A DNA stretch of 33,379 nt from Klebsiella pneumoniae (GTDB taxonomy: Bacteria; Pseudomonadota; Gammaproteobacteria; Pseudomonadales; Pseudohongiellaceae): assembly GCA_945869725.1 (NCBI GenBank), contig CAMBPO010000031.1, forward strand, positions 1-33,379. The letters are read 5' to 3'. Positions 10,555 through 17,756 of the stretch are shown in pieces. A program made the position numbers and the translations under genes. The notes beneath the pieces were generated by a model, which did not search any database, was not told where the DNA came from, and saw nothing but the letters and a program-made list of their open reading frames with translations. Each line of letters begins with the position of its first letter. Positions within the stretch are counted from its first letter, which is position 1.

Positions 10555-11385
10555 TCAGCCTTCCTGAAAACCGTTGCTGATGCTCGTGGTTTGGTTGTTC
10601 TGGAAATACTCAAATGTAATCAGCACGTTCTGAGGGTCGCCATCGTCGTCGCGCAGATTGCTGATGCCATAAAAAATTTTTAATCGTTGCGATTGCTGGT
10701 CATAGCCGATATAGATTGGGTCCACCAGCCAGCCTACCGCACGCAACATGCCGGCAGGCCGGATGACAAAACAATACACGGCCGTTGACGCCTGGTCGCA
10801 GTGACTGGCATCGGCTTTGGTCAGGCTAACTCTGACGGTATCCAGACGTGAAGGCACCAGCATACCCGCGCTGACAGATTCCCCCGTAATCAATGACTGC
10901 CAGTGTTTACGTACAAAGGGGTCAAAACCAGCATCAACCACCACCGACTCACGATGTGCAAGCAATTCCTCCCGGTAACGCGGGCTGTCATGAGCCTGAA
11001 ATCCGACTCTGATCATCGCCGCCCGGCTATCATCGGTGAGCTCAGTGATAATTCTGGCAGTGTTGCGATAATCAATATGCTGTATGTCCGGTGCGGTCAG
11101 CGAGCGCGAGTAATCAATGGTTTTCTCCGCAAAGACGCTGCCATCTGCACGCCGGTACTGCACTCGCGTTGACAGCTGCAGATCAGGATTTTCGGCAAAA
11201 TGATACTCGTAGTACAGCACTGCAGATTGGTCAGGAGTCCAGGCTGTGCCGATGGTCCATAGGGTGCTCTCGTCGGGAGCCTGCAGCGTCGGCTGCGTCT
11301 GTTGCTGAGCCTGACTATGTGCAGGCAGCAGCGCCATCGCCGTCAAAAGAGCAGTACCTAATACAACCAACTTGCCTGTTCTCAT
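10555..11385 (-). CDS. Secreted protein of unknown function in the sigma/ChrR-linked operon
   Basis: I do not recognise a family. The 276-residue protein starts with a clear signal peptide (MRTGK, hydrophobic LGTALLTAMALLP, then AHSQAQQQ as the cleavage region), so it is probably periplasmic or exported. The mature part is rich in beta-type strands (VLYYEYHF, STRVQYRR, IDYRNTARIIT) and has two cysteines near residues 195-205. No membrane anchor or lipobox is seen. Its ATG overlaps the cfa-like stop codon in an ATGA, so translation is coupled and it belongs to that operon. Its position suggests a role in membrane or lipid modification, which is inference only. Confidence 0.75.
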   Translation of the reverse strand: MRTGKLVVLGTALLTAMALLPAHSQAQQQTQPTLQAPDESTLWTIGTAWTPDQSAVLYYEYHFAENPDLQLSTRVQYRRADGSVFAEKTIDYSRSLTAPDIQHIDYRNTARIITELTDDSRAAMIRVGFQAHDSPRYREELLAHRESVVVDAGFDPFVRKHWQSLITGESVSAGMLVPSRLDTVRVSLTKADASHCDQASTAVYCFVIRPAGMLRAVGWLVDPIYIGYDQQSQRLKIFYGISNLRDDDGDPQNVLITFEYFQNNQTTSISNGFQEG

Positions 11386-12716
11386 TTAGGTATCCGGGCA
11401 TGCAAGGCCTGCATGCGATGCTGGGGTTTTGCCATCACAATCTGTGCGGTGTGGATGACTCGTTCCATAAAACCGCCCTGACAGTAAGCGAGGTAGTAAT
11501 CCCACATACGAATAAAATCGGGTCCGAAGCCCTGGCCCTGTATGTCGCGCACTTTGCCGAGGAAAGTCTTGCGCCAACGCTCAAGTGTCATGGCGTAGTC
11601 GCGGGTGATATCTTCGAGACCAACAATCTGCAGATCCGTGTGTTTAGCCACGTGCCACGCGATCACACTATTGCTGGGCAGGCAGCCCCCCGGGAAAATG
11701 TAACGCTGAATGAAGTCAACGGTGCGCTTTGCAGACTCATAGCGCTGGTCAGAAATGGTGATGGCCTGTATCAGCATCAATCCATCAGCCTTTAACAGGG
11801 AGGAGCATTTTTCAAAATAGTTTGCAAAGTACTCATGACCCACAGCCTCAATCATTTCGATGGAAACCAGTTTGTCATAAGTGCCAGTCAGGTCGCGGTA
11901 GTCTTTGAGTAACAGTTCGACCTGCCCCTCCAGTCCCTCAGCTTTAACGCGCTTGGTGGCGTGATTAAACTGCTCCTCGGAAATGGTGGTGGTTGTGACC
12001 TTGCAGCCATAATGACGCGCCGCATGAATTGCCATCGATCCCCATCCGGTGCCTATCTCGATCAGATGATCACCAGGTTTAAGTTGCAGACGTTGGCAGA
12101 TGTGATTGAGTTTATTGATTGATGCTTCATGCAGACTCTGTTGTTCATCACGGAAAATAGCTGACGAGTACATCATGCTGGGATCCAGGAAGGTCGCAAA
12201 AAATTCATTACTTAGATCGTAGTGAGCTGAAATATTTTTGCGAGAGCCTTCAAGTGTATTGCGATTGCGAAGATGCATAAGTTTGTCCATCACCCGCGCC
12301 ATCACTGCTTTTCCACCATCTAGTGCATCGAGCATACTCATGTTGCTGACCATGATACGCACCAATGTCACCAGATCCGGCGTATGCCAGTGCTGCTGCA
12401 TATAGGATTCGCCACCTCCAATACTGCCATTAAATGCCACCGCAGGATAAAAGGACGGGTGTGTCACAGTCACATGAGCGGTCAGTGCGTCTGCATGGTC
12501 ATCACCAAAGCTATGGACAGCACTGCCCTCATCGATCACGATTTTTCCTGAGCGGATCTGCGCGAGCTTTTTGAATAAAAGGCTGCGCGCAATACGCTGA
12601 GCCCTTGTGGCTTTAATCATCAGGTGTTGAATTGGCAGGCCGGTAATGTCATTTGACATCTGCGTGCGAGTGGATGTCTGAACGGCGCCGGTTTGACGAT
12701 TCCCCGGTGATTTCAT
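11382..12716 (-). CDS. cfa: Cyclopropane-fatty-acyl-phospholipid synthase-like methyltransferase
   Basis: This is a SAM-dependent enzyme acting on unsaturated acyl chains of membrane phospholipids, 444 residues. Motifs are SAHYDLSNEFF (163-173), MMYSSAIF (181-188), the SAM-binding EIGTGWG (220-226), SIEMIEAVGHEYF and YIFPGGCLP, all typical of the Cfa family. It overlaps the DUF1365 gene before it and the secreted-protein gene after it, each by 4 bases. In sigma-E/ChrR regulons a Cfa-like methyltransferase is a standard member. In Rhodobacter the related methylation route leads to furan fatty acids, so the product may be a methylated rather than a cyclopropane acid; the sequence alone does not decide this. 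Confidence 0.93.
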   Translation of the reverse strand: MKSPGNRQTGAVQTSTRTQMSNDITGLPIQHLMIKATRAQRIARSLLFKKLAQIRSGKIVIDEGSAVHSFGDDHADALTAHVTVTHPSFYPAVAFNGSIGGGESYMQQHWHTPDLVTLVRIMVSNMSMLDALDGGKAVMARVMDKLMHLRNRNTLEGSRKNISAHYDLSNEFFATFLDPSMMYSSAIFRDEQQSLHEASINKLNHICQRLQLKPGDHLIEIGTGWGSMAIHAARHYGCKVTTTTISEEQFNHATKRVKAEGLEGQVELLLKDYRDLTGTYDKLVSIEMIEAVGHEYFANYFEKCSSLLKADGLMLIQAITISDQRYESAKRTVDFIQRYIFPGGCLPSNSVIAWHVAKHTDLQIVGLEDITRDYAMTLERWRKTFLGKVRDIQGQGFGPDFIRMWDYYLAYCQGGFMERVIHTAQIVMAKPQHRMQALHARIPK

Positions 12717-13516
12717 GATAGCTTGTCTCTCCGTGTTGTAGCGTGCGTCAAGTGATCTTCTGTTGCAGAGTCTGTGTGTGACGTTGGCCCAGGATGTGCC
12801 TGAAATGGCACTTTTTTAACAAATAATCTTAGTGCCTGCCAATAAATTGCAGCAAGTATTTTTAAGGTCATCAATGGGTGCGACAACAGTATACGGTTGA
12901 GTGAACTGGTGGAGATGGCTTGTTTTGTTAAAGACAGGTTCGCATTAAAAACCTGATGCCCATCCTGCCAGTTCTGCAGATTCAGATTCAGTCGCTTTGC
13001 GGGGACAGTGCTGCGCCAATGATAGGTCATATTCATGGGCATAAAAGGTGACACGTGCATTTGTTTCTGGAACTGGTACTTTGTGCTGGCGTCACTATCA
13101 CACGGGATTACGTAGTGAGTGCTCTCGCCCCACGGTGTATTGGTGACTTCGGCGACAACAAACCGCAAGTCAGTGTGCCTGTCAAAAACGTAGTAGCAGC
13201 TAACAGGGTTGATCAGGTATCCGAAGTAGCGCAGGTTGGTGAGTACGCAGACTGCACCATCAGGGCGTTCTCCACTGGCTTCAAACACGCAATCCAGCAC
13301 CGCCTGCTTCAAGTCCGGTGTTTCAGGCTTCAGGAAATCCTTGCGACGGAACCAGGCGAGCGCAGGCCTGCGCGCCGACCACAGCCATGATCGCGAGAAT
13401 ACACCCTCTAGCTCATCCAGATTCAGGTACATCATAAATACTCGGTAGCTGAATTGATGCAGCACCGGGTGTAAGCGTTTGTGTCTTACAATTCCCGTGT
13501 AGATAGCGCTGTTCAT
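12713..13516 (-). CDS. DUF1365 family protein
   Basis: This is a 267-residue protein of the DUF1365 family, which almost always sits next to a Cfa-like methyltransferase and is thought to act on the same lipid, though the reaction is not established. Family blocks seen are IYTGIVRHKRLHPVLHQFSY (1-25 region), LTNLRYFGYLINPVSCYY, AEVTNTPWGESTHY, KQMHVSPFMPMNMTYHW and the C-terminal SHPLMTLKILAAIYWQALRL. It shares 4-base overlaps with the SDR gene upstream and the cfa-like gene downstream, so the three are translated together. In many related clusters an FAD-dependent oxidoreductase lies between the SDR and DUF1365; here it is missing. Confidence 0.93.
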   Translation of the reverse strand: MNSAIYTGIVRHKRLHPVLHQFSYRVFMMYLNLDELEGVFSRSWLWSARRPALAWFRRKDFLKPETPDLKQAVLDCVFEASGERPDGAVCVLTNLRYFGYLINPVSCYYVFDRHTDLRFVVAEVTNTPWGESTHYVIPCDSDASTKYQFQKQMHVSPFMPMNMTYHWRSTVPAKRLNLNLQNWQDGHQVFNANLSLTKQAISTSSLNRILLSHPLMTLKILAAIYWQALRLFVKKVPFQAHPGPTSHTDSATEDHLTHATTRRDKLS

Positions 13517-14316
13517 CCAGCTGGCGCCCTCTGAACAGTACGATTGTTTCTGCGTTGTTTACTGATCTTCCGGTACCACATGCCTTTGAACAGTTGCGCC
13601 AGACGCAGCCCTGCAGTCAGGCGGCCGGGAAAATTGTATTCCAGGGGGCGTTTGTGAAGCGCGTTGGCTATTCGTCCTGCCGCTTGGTCAGCATCCATTT
13701 CGAAGGGCATTGGGAAGTCATTGGCCGCTGTCATGGGCGTGGTGACAAATCCCGGGTTAACCACAGTGACATCCATCACGTCGCTGAAATCGGTTCGCAC
13801 CGAATGTAACAGGTAACTCGCGGCTGCCTTGGAGGCACCGTACGCTTCAGCGCGCGGGAACCCAATAAACGCAGCAAGACTGCAGATGCCCGCCAGATGG
13901 GGTCTGTGCTGCGCGGCTTTGAGCAGCGGCAACGCCGCATTGATAGAGTTCACCAGGCCAAAAAAATTGGTATCCATCACGCGGCGGAAAAGTGCCGGAT
14001 CGAGGTTTTGCTTTTTTATATATTCGCAGGTGCCTGCGTTGAGGATGACAAGATCAAGGTGGGGCACAATTGCCTGAAGCGCCTCGCTGATGGCTGGCAC
14101 TGCCTCAGAATCGCTGACGTCGAACGGCAGGCAGGAGATTTTTCCCGGCAGCGCCGTGGCGCTGGCGCTGACTTCAAGTAATTTGTCGACAGTGCGCCCG
14201 CTGATCACAACGTGATGGCCCTGAGCAGCGTAAAAAAGTGCGAGTGATTTGCCGATTCCGGACCCGGCTCCAGTGATCCAGACTGTGCTGCCAGTGACTA
14301 TGTTCCCGTTAGACAT
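13513..14316 (-). CDS. Short-chain dehydrogenase/reductase
   Basis: This is an NAD(P)-dependent oxidoreductase of the SDR superfamily, 267 residues, complete. The cofactor motif TGAGSGIG is at 15-22, NAG at 93-95, catalytic Ser146, and YGASK with Tyr159 and Lys163. VNPGFVTTPMT is the usual segment after the active site. The substrate is unknown; as part of the sigma/ChrR operon it may act on an oxidised lipid or its aldehyde. I chose the ATG at 14316, which has GGGGG six bases upstream. A GTG at 14340 overlapping the NTF2-like gene is the alternative. It overlaps DUF1365 by 4 bases. Confidence 0.92.
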   Translation of the reverse strand: MSNGNIVTGSTVWITGAGSGIGKSLALFYAAQGHHVVISGRTVDKLLEVSASATALPGKISCLPFDVSDSEAVPAISEALQAIVPHLDLVILNAGTCEYIKKQNLDPALFRRVMDTNFFGLVNSINAALPLLKAAQHRPHLAGICSLAAFIGFPRAEAYGASKAAASYLLHSVRTDFSDVMDVTVVNPGFVTTPMTAANDFPMPFEMDADQAAGRIANALHKRPLEYNFPGRLTAGLRLAQLFKGMWYRKISKQRRNNRTVQRAPAG

Positions 14317-14332
14317 GCATAACCCCCGATAA

Positions 14333-14791
14333 CTAGGCACTCATCCGATTATTGAGGTACCTGATGACCGATCCGAGCACGGGCACGTGTTGATAGAGCA
14401 TGGCACCCAGATCAAAGAAATCCTCGTGATAATAGATGCGGTCGGTGAAGCGGATCAGTGTCACACCGCGCACCTGGACAGGTTTTCCGCCATTCAGGCT
14501 TGAGTGGCTGAAGGTCATCTGCCAGACGATGGTTGCCGTATTCTCTGCTATCTGCTCTTCCAGATAATCAAATTGTATGTGTTTAGTGTTGGCATACAGG
14601 GTACGCAGGTAGTTTTTAACAGCTAGGCGGCCATGTAACGCGTGAGCCGGATCGCGGAATTCGACGTCCTGAGTGTAAACACGCTGTATATTCTCAAGAC
14701 TGGCAATACCCGGGCTACGGTAAAAGTCCTTAAAGTCGTTCAGCAAGGCAGCGCGCAGGTTGTCGCTGACTGAAAGCATTTCGGTAGCCAT
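14333..14791 (-). CDS. NTF2-like (SnoaL-type) protein, first gene of the leftward sigma/ChrR operon
   Basis: This is a small 152-residue protein of the NTF2-like/SnoaL fold. The segments LENIQRVYTQDVEFRDPAHA, LHGRLAVKNYLRTLYANTK and YHEDFFDLGAMLYQHVPVLG are typical of the version found in ChrR-type regulons. Its function is not known; the fold suggests small-molecule binding or catalysis. The Shine-Dalgarno sequence before the ATG at 14791 is weak, and the in-frame ATG at 14779 is an alternative. It is the first gene after the divergent ECF-type promoter and is followed within 16 bp by the SDR gene. Confidence 0.87.
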   Translation of the reverse strand: MATEMLSVSDNLRAALLNDFKDFYRSPGIASLENIQRVYTQDVEFRDPAHALHGRLAVKNYLRTLYANTKHIQFDYLEEQIAENTATIVWQMTFSHSSLNGGKPVQVRGVTLIRFTDRIYYHEDFFDLGAMLYQHVPVLGSVIRYLNNRMSA

Positions 14792-14827
14792 GTGTCTGAA
14801 CTCGTGAAATGAGCATGAGAGATTGAA

Positions 14828-14857
14828 TTGATACGGATGCTGATATCAGCTGGATCA
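14828..14857 (-). promoter_or_regulatory. ECF (RpoE/ChrR-type) promoter for the NTF2-SDR-DUF1365-cfa operon
   Basis: Read on the minus strand, TGATCC (14857-14852) is followed after exactly 18 bases by TATCAA (14833-14828). TGATCC with an 18-bp spacer is the known -35 arrangement of the Rhodobacter sigma-E regulon. Transcription would begin near 14820, about 30 bases before the NTF2-like ATG. The spacer contains the perfect palindrome GCTGATATCAGC (14839-14850). Confidence 0.6.
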
Positions 14858-14878
14858 GATATGTGGTGTAACAGACAG

Positions 14879-14908
14879 TGATCCATGTTCAAAATGCTTG
14901 CGTAGAAA
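14879..14908 (+). promoter_or_regulatory. ECF (RpoE/ChrR-type) autoregulatory promoter for the sigma-chrR operon
   Basis: TGATCC (14879-14884) is followed after exactly 18 bases by TAGAAA (14903-14908). It is the mirror of the leftward promoter, the two -35 elements being 21 bp apart. Positive autoregulation of the sigma gene is usual in this family. The start of transcription would fall near 14915, which argues against translation from the GTG at 14912. Confidence 0.6.
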
Positions 14909-14980
14909 GGTGTGTCTACAGACAATAGTACGGTAAAAGTAGACAATCTGACCGGAACCCACGTGGACAATGACGACGAT

Positions 14981-15568
14981 ATGGAAAGTGCAGTAACACA
15001 ATTCAACCGCAGTACAGTCCCCGATGCATGGGCTGAAAGCGTGAGTCTAGTGGCTGTCAAACGTGATAGAGCAGCCTTTCAGGTGCTTTACAAGCATTTC
15101 ACGCCGCTGATCAGGGCGTTTTTGCTTAAGAGCATGGGTTCGGGCGCCAATCGGGCTGAGGCTGAAGAAATCACGCAGGAAGTGCTTATAAAGGTGTGGA
15201 ATAAAGCTGCAACCTTTAATCCAGCCAAGGCCAGCGTGAATACGTGGATTTTCACCATCGCAAGAAATACCCGTATCGACTTCATCCGTCGAAATGACCG
15301 CAACAACCGTGAGATCGATATTGAAGATATCTGGCATGACGCTGAATCCCCAGAGCCTTTAGTGGATATGCAGCAGCGGCGAGCCGAGCAAGTGATCAAG
15401 CAGGCCATGGCGACATTGCCTGAAGAGCAGGTACAGGTGCTCTACAAAGCATTTATGGAAGGTAAGTCGCACAATGAAGTTGCGGAAGAATTGAGCTTGC
15501 CATTGGGCACTGTCAAATCCCGTATTCGGTTGGCACTTAATAAAATGCAGATATTGATAGACAGGTAA
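14981..15568 (+). CDS. rpoE: ECF RNA polymerase sigma factor (RpoE/SigE type paired with ChrR)
   Basis: This ECF-family sigma factor directs RNA polymerase to stress promoters and is held inactive by ChrR. It has 195 residues from the ATG at 14981. Region 2 runs from about AAFQVLYKHFTPLIRAFL through ITQEVLIKVWNKA to VNTWIFTIARNTRIDFIRR. Region 4 has LPEEQVQVLYKAFMEGKSHNEVAEELSLP (split: LPEEQVQVLYKAF and GKSHNEVAEELSLP) and GTVKSRIRLAL. The frame is open back to a GTG at 14912, and a GTG at 14963 has GGAA in front. I prefer 14963 or 14981 because the predicted promoter overlaps 14912. chrR follows after 52 bp. This is not the envelope-stress RpoE of E. coli, which pairs with RseA. Confidence 0.92.
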   Translation: MESAVTQFNRSTVPDAWAESVSLVAVKRDRAAFQVLYKHFTPLIRAFLLKSMGSGANRAEAEEITQEVLIKVWNKAATFNPAKASVNTWIFTIARNTRIDFIRRNDRNNREIDIEDIWHDAESPEPLVDMQQRRAEQVIKQAMATLPEEQVQVLYKAFMEGKSHNEVAEELSLPLGTVKSRIRLALNKMQILIDR

Positions 15569-15620
15569 TTTTTTCGCCAATAAGTCCCGTTAGGGCTGAT
15601 AAATCTTTTCAGGTATTAAA

Positions 15621-16307
15621 ATGGTCTCTTTTCATCCAGACTCAAAATTTTTGACAGACTTTGCTGCAGGTAGCCTGCCCTTGTCTGAGGCGGTATGTGT
15701 GGCTGCCCACCTTGAATTCTGCGGCAAGTGCCGCGTTCATGTGCAACAACTCAGTGATGTGGCTGCGCAGATGATGGTGCGGCTTGAGCCGGTAGTTGAT
15801 GACAATGATGGTTTTGAAAGCCTGATGCAGCGTATTGAGTCCTCTGACCCTGCGCCAGCAGGGCAGCCAAGCAGCATTTCAGGCAAATCTGCGGTCAGCG
15901 CGACCGGCATTCCCAGAGTGGTCGAAAAACTTGTAGGGGGAAGTCTGCAAAACCTGAATTGGGTAAAGCTGGGTAAATCCCTGCGCATTGCGCCCATGGA
16001 TATCGGATGCAAGAGCCGCCAGACCGCTATTTATGACATCAAGGCCGGCCGGCCCATGCCTGAGCATGAGCATCGTGGCGAAGAAATCACGGTGCTGTTA
16101 AAGGGTAGCTTCTCTGATGCGGAAGGCAAGTATGTGAAGGGCGACTTCGTGGTTCGCTATGCCGGGGAGCGTCATCAGCCTACAGCGACACTCGATACCG
16201 ATTGTATTTGTCTGGTCAGTCTGGAGCAGCCGGTGAAGGCGAGTTCCTTGTGGTATCGGTTGATGGAGCCGTTTGTGCAGTATCGGTTGTCGGGCTTTAG
16301 TCGGTAG
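15621..16307 (+). CDS. chrR: ChrR-type zinc-binding anti-sigma factor with C-terminal cupin
   Basis: ChrR binds and inactivates the sigma factor and releases it when singlet oxygen or certain peroxides are sensed. It has 228 residues. The N-terminal zinc anti-sigma domain shows all four expected ligands: His5, His30, Cys34 and Cys37 (HLEFCGKC). The C-terminal cupin domain has the second metal site: His149 and His151 in EHEH, Glu155, and His185 in ERHQP. Both sites match the layout known for Rhodobacter ChrR (His6, His31, Cys35, Cys38; His141, His143, Glu147, His177), so both sensing domains look functional. The start is preceded by AGGT. A strong terminator follows. Confidence 0.95.
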   Translation: MVSFHPDSKFLTDFAAGSLPLSEAVCVAAHLEFCGKCRVHVQQLSDVAAQMMVRLEPVVDDNDGFESLMQRIESSDPAPAGQPSSISGKSAVSATGIPRVVEKLVGGSLQNLNWVKLGKSLRIAPMDIGCKSRQTAIYDIKAGRPMPEHEHRGEEITVLLKGSFSDAEGKYVKGDFVVRYAGERHQPTATLDTDCICLVSLEQPVKASSLWYRLMEPFVQYRLSGFSR

Positions 16308-16328
16308 GGATGGAGTTCGATTGGAAAG

Positions 16329-16357
16329 ATGGCGGCCTTGGTGTCGCCATTTTTTTT
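16329..16357 (+). terminator. Rho-independent terminator of the sigma-chrR operon
   Basis: The stem ATGGCG (16329-16334) pairs with CGCCAT (16345-16350) across a 10-base loop, followed at once by a run of eight T (16350-16357). It lies 21 bp after the chrR stop codon. Confidence 0.88.
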
Positions 16358-16368
16358 GATCGCAGTGT

Positions 16369-16452
16369 GCCCGGCGGTAACCGGGGCATTCCTCGGAACG
16401 ACGCCTGCGGCGTCTTTATTGTTCCTCGCTCATGCCCCGGTTACCGCCGGGC
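16369..16452. repeat. 84-bp palindromic element with perfect 21-bp arms and an inner hairpin
   Basis: The arms 16369-16389 and 16432-16452 are perfect reverse complements over 21 bases (left arm starts GCCCGGCGGTAACC). Inside, GACGCC (16400-16405) and GGCGTC (16409-16414) form a second perfect stem with loop TGC. No open frame or T-tract goes with it, and a normal terminator lies just upstream. It resembles a REP/BIME-type or MITE-like extragenic palindrome. Its copy number in the genome cannot be judged from one window. Confidence 0.75.
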
Positions 16453-16531
16453 GGCGGCTACTCTCAGAAGTGGCGACGTGAGTGCCTCGACTTTCCTTCA
16501 CTTGTGCCTATGGAAATCAGTGGTAGCCGCC
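16453..16531. repeat. Second inverted repeat before nudF
   Basis: GGCGGCTAC (16453-16461) and GTAGCCGCC (16523-16531) are perfect 9-bp inverted repeats separated by 61 bp. They directly adjoin the 84-bp palindrome, so both may be parts of one composite element ending about 48 bp before nudF. Confidence 0.5.
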
Positions 16532-16578
16532 CGTCACCTGCTGCGGCATAATTTTCGCTTTGAGGGGCAAGGGAAACG

Positions 16579-17202
16579 ATGACGACGCATCTTCCGGTAT
16601 ATGAAAAAAATGATGTTGAGGTGATGGAGCGTCAGCGCGTTTTCCAGGGTTTTTTTGCGGTCGATAAGCTGACACTGCGCCATCGGCTTTATGCCGGGGA
16701 TTGGAGCAAACCGTTCACGCGTGAATTGTTTCTGCGGGGTCGGGCGGCCGGTGTGCTGCTCTATGATCCCATGCTGGATCAGGTTGTGCTGGTTGAACAG
16801 TTTCGCGTGGGCATGTTGTGCGCGGAGCAACAAAGTCCCTGGGCTCTTGAGTTGGTGGCTGGCATGGTCGATGTTGCCGAATCCCCGCAAGAAATGGCGG
16901 GTAGGGAAGTACTGGAAGAGACCGGCCTGACAATTGGTCAGTCACAGTTCATCTGTGAGTACTATAATAGTCCCGGTGGTTGTGATGAGCGCATCAGCCT
17001 GTTTTACGCCGAAGTTGATTCCAGCGGGGCAGGTGGCATTCATGGACTTGCGGAGGAAAATGAAGACATTCGTGTTGTTGTGGTTCCAAGAGCAGTTGCG
17101 ATAGCAGCAATTGAGCAGGGTTTAATCAACAATGCCATGGCCATTATCGCGTTACAGTGGTTACAGATCAGAAAGATGGTGAACGCAGCGGGAGAGTCCT
17201 GA
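16579..17202 (+). CDS. nudF: ADP-ribose pyrophosphatase NudF
   Basis: NudF hydrolyses ADP-ribose and related nucleoside diphosphate sugars to AMP and sugar phosphate in the cytosol. It has 207 residues, the usual size. The Nudix box is perfect: Gly, five residues, Glu, seven residues, REVLEETGL (within GMVDVAESPQEMAGREVLEE). The N-terminal dimer-forming part (FFAVDKLTLRHRLYAGDWSK) and the SPGGCDERISLFYAEVD segment are typical of the ADP-ribose subfamily. AGGGA precedes the ATG. The yqiB gene follows within a few bases, and this begins the conserved nudF-yqiB-cpdA-parE group. Confidence 0.96.
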   Translation: MTTHLPVYEKNDVEVMERQRVFQGFFAVDKLTLRHRLYAGDWSKPFTRELFLRGRAAGVLLYDPMLDQVVLVEQFRVGMLCAEQQSPWALELVAGMVDVAESPQEMAGREVLEETGLTIGQSQFICEYYNSPGGCDERISLFYAEVDSSGAGGIHGLAEENEDIRVVVVPRAVAIAAIEQGLINNAMAIIALQWLQIRKMVNAAGES

Positions 17203-17204
17203 TC

Positions 17205-17753
17205 TTGGAGTTCGAGTATTACGAGCTGGCGGTTCCGCCACGATATCGCATCGATCTTGCAGGCTACATGCAGACATGTGATGACAACTATTGGCGTTTA
17301 CTAAAACTGGTGCCTGCTCTAGAATCCGGCAAGCCTTGTTTTTCGGGAGCAGTTCCAGCATCCGGGAGTTGCTGGGAGTTTTTAGCCAGCGCCACGGGCA
17401 GTCGGACTGGAAAAAAAGCATTTAACAAATCAAACAATAAAATGATCATTCGGGTTCGGTTGCTGGAGATATTCCGTTATACCAGTACGCTTGAAATCAG
17501 TATCAGTTACGGATTTCCAAATTGGGCTCCGTCACCCGTGATGCTGGTGCGCATGTACCACGATGCAGCAACGGCTGAACCGCTGAGTTATCAAGGACAT
17601 CGGCAGATACCGGCAAAAAATCAACTGCCCAACGCCGATATGTATCATCAAGACGAGAAGAGGCAGATCAACGAATTTCTTGCGGAGTGGCTGGGTTGGT
17701 GTTTAAAGCCTGATGTTGTTGCCAGGACGTCAGATTTTCTGTGTGTCGATTGA
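17205..17753 (+). CDS. yqiB: DUF1249 family protein (YqiB)
   Basis: This is a soluble protein of unknown function, always found with nudF and cpdA in gammaproteobacteria. Recognisable blocks are YRIDLAGYMQTCDDNYWRLL near the N-terminus, MIIRVRLLEIFRYTSTLEIS in the middle, PVMLVRMYHDAATAEPLSYQ, and QDEKRQINEFLAEWLGWCL near the end. I chose the TTG at 17205, giving 182 residues; GGGAGAG lies 8 bases upstream and the nudF stop is at 17200-17202. An upstream in-frame GTG (17157) inside nudF is less likely. The start choice is therefore moderate, the family firm. cpdA begins 3 bases after its stop. Confidence 0.88.
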   Translation: MEFEYYELAVPPRYRIDLAGYMQTCDDNYWRLLKLVPALESGKPCFSGAVPASGSCWEFLASATGSRTGKKAFNKSNNKMIIRVRLLEIFRYTSTLEISISYGFPNWAPSPVMLVRMYHDAATAEPLSYQGHRQIPAKNQLPNADMYHQDEKRQINEFLAEWLGWCLKPDVVARTSDFLCVD

Positions 17754-17756
17754 ACT

